NCBI RefSeq assembly: GCF_013488225.1
Contig: NZ_CP041239.1
Location: forward strand, 62,001-126,000
Direction of reading: 5' to 3'
Length of the DNA: 64,000 bases
Source: Sinorhizobium mexicanum
GTDB lineage: Bacteria > Pseudomonadota > Alphaproteobacteria > Rhizobiales > Rhizobiaceae
Part shown: positions 28,501-35,600 of the stretch, in pieces
Layout of the letters: every line of letters begins with the position of its first letter
Position numbering within the stretch: the stretch's first letter is position 1
Translations under genes and position numbers: made by a program
The notes under the pieces: model-generated
The model's database searches: none
What the model was told of the DNA's origin: nothing
Seen by the model: the letters and a program-made list of their open reading frames with translations, nothing else

Positions 28501-29468
28501 TTGAATGATTTTCCTAGCGCCTTCAGCATTGTCGGGTTGAGCGTGCCATGCTCGATGAGCAACTGCGCGAACCGGCGCTGTTTTTCGGGTGCCTTGATGC
28601 CTGCGTGCTCAAGGGCAGCTTTTGTAAAGCTTGGGCTCTTGTCGGAGCCAAGCGAAACACGCGCCGTCAGGTCGAGAAAGGCCGAGACCGAGCGATCGCT
28701 TTGCTCCCCCAGCCGGGCCGGGATCTCGTCGAGTCTGAAGGCACGCATCAAAGCCTTGCGGACGGCCGGAGCATCGAGCGTTGGCAGAACGTGACGGAAG
28801 GCTTGTTCATTCTGCGTGAGGCTCTGGCCTTCGTCATAGTTGAAGGCAGAGCCGCCCAGAAGCGCAAACCAGAACTCTTTTTCAAGGGCCTTTTTGCTTC
28901 GTGCGGGCAATGGGCGCGAGCCCGCGGGAGGGCGCTCCTCGCTAGTCGCGATCGCGGCCCATCGCGCAAGGCGATGCGCGAGCCCGTAACGCGCGAGGTC
29001 GGCCATGGCGAAACCGGTTTCGCCGGCAAGAAATTCCAAATCCTGATGGTCTGCATCCTGCTCGAGCGCCTCAGGGGCCAATCGGCCGAGCAACGGCGTA
29101 ACCGCTGTTTCGATGCGCTCGATGAGGCTGCTCGGCGGGCGCGGGACCACCACGTCTATCACCGAGGCCCGGCCGGCGTTGAACACAGTTTGTGATGCAG
29201 ACAGGATCGCCCCGTTGACGGACACCTTCACGAACAAATTCGGTCCGGCCCACTCGCGCTTGTTGGAGCTTCTCCTGGTGAATTCGATCCGATAGGCGCC
29301 CTCGCGGTCGGTGTAGGCCTCGCCGACCTTTTGCGCGCGGCGCATGTCACGATCGAAGGCTGTTACGGTGACACCTGGCGCCGGAGCCTGGTTGGCGAAG
29401 CGAACGGTTCCTGAAATGGAGAAACTCGGCGGGGAGTCCGACCCGCTTCCACTCACGGCTGCGCACAT
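19557..29468 (-). CDS. Tc toxin subunit A (TcA/TcdA-like), about 3303 residues
   Basis: Pore-forming, host-binding subunit of an ABC-type insecticidal toxin complex. Start ATG 29468 is chosen for its GGGAGAG ribosome site; the open frame goes back to TTG 29537. From the N-terminus: a carboxypeptidase-regulatory/Cna-like beta sandwich (about 15-110, SISGTVRFANQAP), then helical alpha-solenoid with the VRP1 signature near residue 580 (LCHCEHCRSTLSPGAYLADL). Near residues 1650-1800 comes the ABC-toxin N-terminal/neuraminidase-like region (KNDLYAYFLLDVEMG, RLWEANMKVFLWPENW). Long coiled helices for the translocation channel follow at about 2650-2950, and near 2950-3220 the TcB-binding domain (LSLPETIFDLDYPGHYFR, RWSIELFHD). 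Length is at the upper end for TcA. The partner TcB-TcC gene lies 146 bases upstream in the same direction. Confidence 0.9.
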   Translation of the reverse strand: MCAAVSGSGSDSPPSFSISGTVRFANQAPAPGVTVTAFDRDMRRAQKVGEAYTDREGAYRIEFTRRSSNKREWAGPNLFVKVSVNGAILSASQTVFNAGRASVIDVVVPRPPSSLIERIETAVTPLLGRLAPEALEQDADHQDLEFLAGETGFAMADLARYGLAHRLARWAAIATSEERPPAGSRPLPARSKKALEKEFWFALLGGSAFNYDEGQSLTQNEQAFRHVLPTLDAPAVRKALMRAFRLDEIPARLGEQSDRSVSAFLDLTARVSLGSDKSPSFTKAALEHAGIKAPEKQRRFAQLLIEHGTLNPTMLKALGKSFKKSEIDDLRTSFRLAELTQGDFSVVRILKQGFELKRPEQIPRLARLDEAEWTRLLARHPNDIKLPIGSSEQPGPPPEALYAKTLERQFREAFPTAAFGGALAKALKNGEAKALRHARTVSHIIDRHPEFDLHRTPIDSFLDGRGGSGLGDAAHDPDLRAELKAVQRLFKFAPRFETTQALLGDGIRSAQGAYRLGESEFIRRYSTTAGMSSSDARTAWARAADAVAATLTIVSDLKALDPEGLPAALPNSGDALARFPNWKNLFQSGDLCHCEHCRSTLSPGAYLADLLMFLRARRTRAGADPNASVSSVLFGRRPDLGYIELNCANALTPLPYVDIVCEVLEAAIAGDENDVELAGLVAMPADPAAAKAATTQALMVASIGVGGDFSLSQVDPADADRWVVHGEDATYLLKRKTSSVNFFAQILPNTKSSSAALRAYPAFVNHKAYLKLKEARFPLHLPFDLDAQEVDAALSRAKVDRWELMSVFARGAGASEGDIAAAYFRISCSSTIPNEESLITLAEPTDASQQEAWGEANAADWKARIAIVDTFLAKSGLEYEQMLQLFDLPFIDPAGDIAVVQEDGSCDTTKMRIEGLDAGKLDRILRFLRLWRKRDWAMWELDLALRNPGIGNNTLDEPSLINLFYLMRLKTRLGEPTIEELCALFSDLNTSQRFAGPHQKRAEGLYQQVFLNPGKMQPLDPAFTLAEVTSATNEGIKAHADSVLAALGIKAADLNALLELAGTTGDPLTDGKLTLANLSFLWRHAFLAKRMKLSQGAWQSVLRLLQQDVTSFVDAKSAFDYAERVDELLATGLRPEELTWLLLADAASPAAMPQPQAARFLQTLWNELAAVRAEHSPQRHELLDPPNEPAKLETFLISQLQKLRRSETEARFFVDVLRDEVRQTQPVSGLPAGFAFPAQTTDDIRIRYDAQAQQLHLTGLIDDAQKAQLLTIPQAAGNAIYQQAIEEFHRGPQLALRFFEPFFSAPLASLPAGVLFKNLPDRELREKITYDAEAAMLSFNGIMSHAERAALESLSSDPAFHTAIAALFDQPRGPGIAAENIWLRSDVDLALPLRSAGDPAADNLGRNLAEAARRGLAYLSKISSEQLVLQRTGTLLGLNEALTRRLLTDYAILPETLLAHFTGAFAEAVAAMTPAARPATFEALHWAQRVARLWGKWKLSLADIDRTNDLRADARLPDFAALPLRESDAALDIADIVRLDRLLRFQMRHMAGERSFLEILINRRDGALATLPDLAAAIAAANPDWSQAQVEAMLEAVDPLLQDDYLSAVTWEHLARAFALAGRLNAEPVHVSALASPALGPAHVQTARNLLRGKFGEAAWSVLSVEIQDAVREAKRDALSAYLLTRPAPPDAPGGKWQGKNDLYAYFLLDVEMGACLLTSRLVQATNSVQLFVQRCFMGLEADVLVVAEGADGDSAWRWWQWMRKYRLWEANMKVFLWPENWIEPELKRDRSPFFRELEDELLQGEINDLTVETAFANYLEKLDKVSQLEVAALHQEDDGDEAIVHVFGRTPGAEPHEIYYRTFDYRRWSPWSKVDLDIQGDYLTPLVINGRPFLFWPLFSESNDETGNSNAPLPTSGATSASVPKSSKRLKMRLAVSDYRRDRWSPPRLSKRELESQHTHQQDIAYKYYRFFALDRSGIDGRFYIRVDGESVTREGFPAAELSGAFDIAGCTGAPEPASITGQFFPMVRPEVYSVGYPPQYGRWHELGEAASFVNLLARIDWPQNDLTLENGWTSGSAKYTELLRETPAFFRVTSAWHLSYMDRLLQSGMLALAETIGRTNEPFPLGVGAWLPFFYADKGRTFLVLPALRRTPIDREPGSSAGLLYYPDLKRGLRNWEASFETQIRSWVDAFDLATLSPAQRSVLETALHSRSPGDTAPPFTDEEFRNRLTRALMRFAHLQIGSASLQLLQSLRFHFLNFYHPFACDFARMLRDPRRGVQALMSRETQFKNSGFSFRHVYWPSGAVIDPSIEDPALPPWEVTPGYPKEIVDFAPSGAYSSYNWELFFHAPLLIANALSRNQRFAEARDWYHFIFNPIGPEGPSNGGSPVARYWITKPFFETTDPTYVQQRIEALLHMLAGDPSVPGFSVQARDKLLAQVLDWRAHPYEPHRIAAYRTVAYQKTVVMKYLDNLLSWGDHLFRQDSMESINEATQLYILAAELLGPRPKTIPAQTKPADQSFNELEHQLDAMANALVEVENLVPPPNGGGNTGQAGPPLPSLYFCIPHNEKLLAYWDRVSDRLYKIRNCLNIDGVARQLALFEPPIDPALLVKARAAGLDIGAAFSDLNAPLPLYRFAVTVQKANEVCNDVKALGAALLTALEKKDGEALALLRQGHELRALNALKAVRRRQVDEAGQSLQGLHHAKELTERRRDFYRDVEKINDWEEASRISHSAAIASEIAATLLNKSAGAAHLMPQVSIGSAGIGGSPVALTHYGGNKIAEAGTNWAAALSGLAGISHSFANLAGTQAGYERRWEEWKLQESLAEKELEQLDRQIVAAELRLAIATREQENLLEQIEDAQAIDEFMRSKFTSEELYQWQVGQIANTYFESYRLAHDLAKRAERCFRFELGLMESDFISYGYWDSLKKGLLAGEKLQVDLRRLEAAYLEQNRREFELTKHVSVAQLDPLSLIELRETGRCQLSLPETIFDLDYPGHYFRTIASVSLTLPAVAGPYTTIGCTLRLLRNEIRITSDVAGGYARATDGDGIPADDPRFVENNIPVKSIAVSSGQNDSGMFEFSFRDERYLPFEGAGAISRWSIELFHDVATNSEDLGRSLRQFDYDTISDVILHLKYTAREDAGALKAAAISNLREHLGAEPPNSFIALDLRRQFASHWSRFLHPTDPQAGNILELDLSPDFFPSRDAGQRLAVVRAALFARPADDADELEASIGAGSAAPAPLLLAGRESYGELLVGEAELGGAQTELDPSAPPVRWRIRVAATSSDPLQLSDLLLVLAYRRVN

Positions 29469-29614
29469 ACCGGCTCTCCCACCGTCTATGATTGCGTTCC
29501 AATTACTTAACCGATGTGCCGCATTGCGTCCATTCAACTTCTCGGTTCAGGAGCGGCTCCTGCAAAAGACCAAGGAGCGGCTTTCCGTAACTATTGCCCG
29601 CCGTCTTACGATCG

Positions 29615-32600
29615 TCAGTAAGGGGAAGGCTGGTTGAACGGAACCGATTTGCCTCCGGGCGCGACCGAGCCCCATTGATGCATCCTGTCCATTGCGTTGT
29701 TCATCTCCTCGATGCCGGTGGCGCGGTTGACCATGATCCCGATCTCCCTCATCGGCAGGTTCTCCTCCAAATATTGCGCTGCCACGGGCGCCAGAGTGTC
29801 AACCGCATCGCCGGCGGTTATGACGAAGACCGCCACTTCGACCGCATCTCCGACCACCGGGATAAGTCCGACCGCGTCGACGGCGGCCTCGAAATAGCGG
29901 CCTTCCCTGAGATTGTCGCCGCACGAAGCGAGCCCAACCGCAATGCCGGCGAACGGTATCATCTTTCCGCCGGTTTCGAGCCCCTCTATCGCTAGGGATT
30001 TCGCGGTCCTGGCGATAGCTTGCTTGCGTTGCTGCCACAACCGGCGGCTGGTTTCCGCGTGGGCCTCCATCAGGCTCTTCTTGGTGCTCGTCACCACGGT
30101 CACTCGCTCGCGCATGGCTCGCTCGGTCGGGTCGGTGGCTTCCTTCACCCACTCTGCTCGCACGGAAGCAGCTTCGGCCTTCCACGTCGCCAGTGCCTTG
30201 ACGGACGATGCGCCCTTGTCGCTGTCATAGGCCACGCGCCACAGCTTTCCAGGCGTCGTCTTGTCGATTTTTCCCGCTTTTTCCAGCTCCAGAAGCTGAT
30301 TCTTGGTCTGCTCGAGGCCGGCCTTTATGTCTGCGCGTCTGTCGGCAAGATTTAAGTTGGATTCGGATTTCACGTGGCGTGCCTTGAGCTCGACGACACT
30401 CTGCGAAGGTTTGTGCCCGGCGCGTTTCCTCTTGTCGGAGATCGGCTGCTCCCTGACTTCGTCGGGAATGACCGCCGAACTCGATTTTTTGTTCTTTATC
30501 TTCTTTTGCCGGGTCACCTTGACCGGCTCGCTTCTGCTGCCGCCGATGTCGACCTGCGCACGTCGATTGTTCACTGTATTCTGGTGCTTCTCGACCGCCT
30601 TTTCATGCTTTTTTCCGAGGGTTTCCGGTTCAGGACCATGGCCCGAGGGATCGATCGACCCAATCGGCGAGGCCAGCACATACGCATAAAGATTGGGGCC
30701 ATCGTCGAGCGGTTCGGGATCGCAACTCACCCAGCGGCCGAGCCATGGCGCATAGTAGCGCGCGCCGTGGTGGCTGAGACCGCTCTCCTCGTCCCGCTCC
30801 ATCCCGGTGTAGCGATAGCGCTTTGGCGTTTGAGTTGCGTGCGACTGAAACGAGGTGGCCCCGTAGGGGTAATATTCCTCATAGGAGAGAACCCTCCCCG
30901 CCGGGTCGAGCTCAAGACTGGCGGAGCCGAGATGATTTGAGAATTGGTAGCGGACGAGCTGCCTCGGCGCAGCGTCTTGCCCCACCGTGCGCGTCTCAAC
31001 CAGTGCGAGGCGCTGGGTACCGTCCATGACGTGCAGTGTCTCGCGTTCCAGCACCACATCGCCGGCAGGGTTGCGTTTGCGGTGTATTTCGAATCCGCCG
31101 AGATAAGTTCGCTCCTCGATGAGGCTGCCGCCATTCTTTTCGACGACCTTGCGCACCCGCCCGCCGCCGGCGTCATAGACATAGTGAACCGTCCCGCCGC
31201 CCTTAAGGTCGGCTTTCCTGAAGCGGTCGCCGAAGTCCCATTCCATTCCCGGCAGTTGGGTCATTCGACGCGTGTTCCCGTGCGCGTCATAGCTGTAGGA
31301 TTCGGCGGGATCTGTGCCGACGCGGGTGCTGCTTAGACGGTTGTTGAACTTGAGCGGCTCGAGGGGGCTCGCCTCCTCATAGGCGTAACGGCGGGTCCAA
31401 CTACCGTTGCCACCTGTCGCGTGGACGAATTCCAGGAAGTTCCCGGCCGCGTCATATTCATATCTTTCGACGTAACGGCGCATCGCCTGGCCGTCGTGTG
31501 GATGGGCGAGGCCAACACGCCCGCTGTCCTTCCAGTCGGTTGCGCGCGAACCGCCGGCGCCGACATGCTCGCGGCCCGCAGCCGTGATCAGGCGGTATAG
31601 GGAATCGTAGGTATAATCGGCGTCGGGCGTGGCGACCTGGTTATGGAAGTAGACGTCCTGCTGGGCGTTGTCGCGCACGTGAGTGATATTTCCGACCGGA
31701 TCGTAGGAATAGAATACGTCTTGAAGGTGGACACCGCCCCGCGTCGTAACAACGCGAGAGAGGCGTGAGGTGAGGCGATCGAACTCCGATCGCGTGCTGG
31801 CGCCATTCGCATAGTCGATCCGGAGACGCCGGCGCTTCGCATCATATTCCATCGCGGCCACAAAAGGCGTGACGGAAGCGGCGCCATTGAGCCGCACTTC
31901 GACCGTTTCGAGCAGGCCGGCGTGATTGAAGGAATAACGGGAAATGCTGCCGTCAGGTGCGGTGGAAGCGACCACTCGGTTGAGCGCGTCATAGGCCGTC
32001 GCGACCGGAAATGCCTTGGCATCGATCAGTGGATTGGTTGTCCAGTCGAGCAGGGACGAATGATCCCGCGCCAACTGCCTTTCGCCTGCGACCAGATTTC
32101 CCTTGTAATCGTAGACCCTGGTGGTCGCGACGCCAGCTTGGTCGAATGCCTTGAATGGCTTGCCGCGCAGATTGGACGCTTCCGGATCGACCTGTGTCTC
32201 GCCATACAGGGTGCGCCCGATCGTCTTCTCGGCGGGATCGCTGCCCTCCAGCAGGCGCGTTTCCAGCGATCGCCCCAATTCGTCATAGACCGCACGAAAG
32301 CGATGGCCGCGGCTGTCCCAAGCAAAGAGGGGTCGCCCGCCGGCATCGCCGAGCATCCAGCGCTCGCCCCCTTCCATGCTGGCCTGATGTATGCGTTGGC
32401 CCACCATGTCGTAATCATAGTGCATCACCAAGCGGTCGAGCGCGTCAACCACGTCTATCTGATTGCCTTCGATGTCGACGAATATCCGAGTCGCATGCTT
32501 CTCTTCGATGAGACTGCCCGCGCGCTCGAACCGGTTGTGCGCAATAGTGAGGAACGGCCGGCCCAGGGCATCTGCATGCGTTTGGGCCGGGGTATCGGCG

Positions 32601-35600
32601 TGAAGCTCACTCTTGCGAGCGGCGTCAGCCTCGGCCGCCCTCGCGGCGGTGTCGGGATAAAGTTCCGCAAGAGCCGCGGCATGGCCGGGCTGCGTCCGCA
32701 AATCATGCCAGCTCGGCAGGAAGGCGGTTTCGGGAATGCGACGGAAATAGGCGCCGACATCCTCATCGGCCCCAGGATCGGCGATGAGAACGGTGTCATT
32801 TGCGTCCCAGCTGTCCTGGCGCCAGCCGCTGAAGACCACTTTCTCCCAACCATGGTTGGGGTGAAGCGTCGCGACGTTGCGTCCGGCCGGATCGTAGAAG
32901 GCGATCGGGCTGACGCCAGCCCGCACATCGAACTCAAACTCATGAAGGTCGGAAAAGAAAGGCTCGTATTGGCGGACCGGATCACCCTTGTTGTTGAACA
33001 CGGTCCAGCCCGAGCCGATCCATCGCGGAGAAATAGCGGCCACCGACATCTGCGGCAGCCCGTCTGGACCGAGAATGATTGCTCCGTCGGAACCGCGAAG
33101 CGGAATCGGCCCCGGTTCCGCCTGAACTTTCTTCTGGATTTCCTGGCCGAAGCCGTCGGAATAGGTAAGGCTGACCTGTAGCCTCGACGGGTCCCCGGCG
33201 GTCTCATCGCTAAGATGCGTTTCCCTGACGATCGTGGCAGCGAAGGGCGGGCGCTTTCGGGCCGCGTCGGGATCTCGGGCAAAGGTACCCAGGTCATAGA
33301 CTATGCGCGAACTGGCCATGTTAAGCAGTTCCGCCGCCATTGGCCCGCGCGGGGCGGCGGCGAAGTCGTCGATCTCGCGTTGTGTCAGGTCCGCGCGAAA
33401 GTCGGGGGTGATGAGATCGCCGAGTGCCTCTGCATCCTCCGGCTTTCCCATGACCGCAGTGCCGGCAATCATGCCGAGTGCGTCGAAAACGACCGCCGCC
33501 CGGTTCCGATTGGGGTCCATGACCAGGGCGGGCTGAAGCGCCCGATAATCATGGCCGGCTTTGGCGGGCAGGGCGTCACCATTGGGTAGGATCAGCGAGC
33601 GTTCCCCCACTGTCGTGCAGTTGCCCAGCGCGTCGCGCGTCTCTTTCAAGAGTAGCGTGTGCGCGTCATAGGCGGCGAAGCCGTCGATGCCGAAAGCATC
33701 GCGGAAACGATGGGGCAGGAAGAAATGGTCATGGGCGAACTGAAGCTCGTCGGCGGGCGCATGAGCGGGGTCGGGTGAATAGAACACGCGCCCCGCAGGC
33801 ATCCACCATCCCGGCTCGCCTTCGAGCTGGATGTAATGGGCGCCATCGCGAAGCATGTCGTCGTCGACCCGGCTGCCGAAGCGCCCGGCGACCAGGCCGG
33901 GGGTCAAAGCGAGCGCATAGCTTTCGAATGGGAGGCCGCGTGATTCCTGCTTGCCGAGCGGGAGGCGCACCGAAAGATTGTCACTCCGAAAATAGCTGCA
34001 GGTGCGTTCTATCAACCTTTTCGACGCCGATCCGGGAGGCGGCCCCTCCTCATAGTCGAGCTTCGTCGCCGCCATCGCTGCGCTCGCGAGCGCCTCGAGT
34101 GAGAAAGGCGATGCTTGGGGCAGGGCAAGGCCCGCCAGCTCGTAGAGCCGCTCCTCGCAGACCTGCGGTATGCGGTAGGAATCCTCCTCGTCGATGGGGT
34201 TGGTCACATCGCTTTCGGAATAGGTGACGTGTACCTCCCCTTGACGTTCCCGATCGGGAATCGGAAGGGTCGGGTCGGGTTGGCGCCGGCCATAATCGAC
34301 GGCAGCTGACTTCAAGACGTTGCCGAAGGTATCCACTTCGAGTGTCAGGGCGTGCGAGACACGCGGGTCGGACGGCTCGCGCTCATAGTTGAAAGTCAGG
34401 GTCTCGCGCGGGTGAACGAAGAATATGGCATGGCGGTTCGACTCCCGCCTCTGCACAGCGCGGACACTGAAATTCTGCTCGATAACCGCATAAGGATGCG
34501 GCTCTTTGGGCGAGCCGTCGAGCGCATAGGTCTCCTGGCGCAGCATCGAACCTTTCAGCGCACGGCAAGCCTCGCGCTCCTCCTCGACTGTGAGGCCGGC
34601 CGGCAGCAAAGTGTCGTCGAGGAGCAAGGCGCGGGCCCCGTTATCGTCAAGGCCCGGCTCACGATAATATTCTCCCTTGTTGGAGGGGTCGAGCAGGCTC
34701 CCGAAGATATCAGAGACGTGCGCACCGCCGAGATAAACGCCGGTGTGGAACCAGGTCTTGGTGTAGACAGGCGGGACGTGGGAGGTGGCCTCGACATTCG
34801 CCGCGTCGGGAGCGTGTCCCGACAATGCGGCGAATTCTTCCGTGTCCCATTGTTCGACCGTCCCGAATCCGCGAAACTCGCGTTCGCTGCCGTCGAAATA
34901 ACCATGATGATAGGCGTAGCGGGAAACGAACAGGTTGCCACTGATCCTGTCGCTCGTCTCGACCTTCTCCACCACATGCACCGGGAAGGGGAGGCGCATC
35001 AGCCACGGCGTTCCGCGTGCCCGATCCTCCAGATAGAACCGGGTGGAGGGCGCGTAGTGGATGCGCATCTCGACGCCGAGATTGTTTGCGACCTTGATCA
35101 GCAGGTGCGGCTTCGCGCCTCCCATCAGGTCCACGTAACGCAACGGGCGCCCTTGGTCCTTTGGCAGCGGCGATGAGTGTACCAGGCAGGCGGTGCCGTT
35201 GCCGAATAAGTCGACCGTCATCACAGAAGCAGTGGGATCGGAGCCGGGGAAGGAAGCGAGAAGCCGCCCGGCGCTCAGGCGATTACCTGACTGGTTGAAA
35301 TAGATGCGCGCACCGTCCGCGGCCAGATAAATGATGTCGGTCGTGCCCGATCCGTCGATATCGGCCAGCCGAAGCCGGCGATGGTCGAAGCGATCTGGAC
35401 GATCAAAGAAGGGCGCGTTGTCCAGCGAAACCTTGGCGCCGAAGCGGCCATGCCCGAGATTGGGCCAATAGCAGACCTCGCCGTTGCGGATGCGGACGAG
35501 GTCGGTCAGCCCGTCGCCGCACATGTCGGCGAGGTGGAAGGAGTCTGTGCCATCGGACAAATGGAGGCGAGGGCCCTCCTCCTCATCCTGTGGCTGATGA

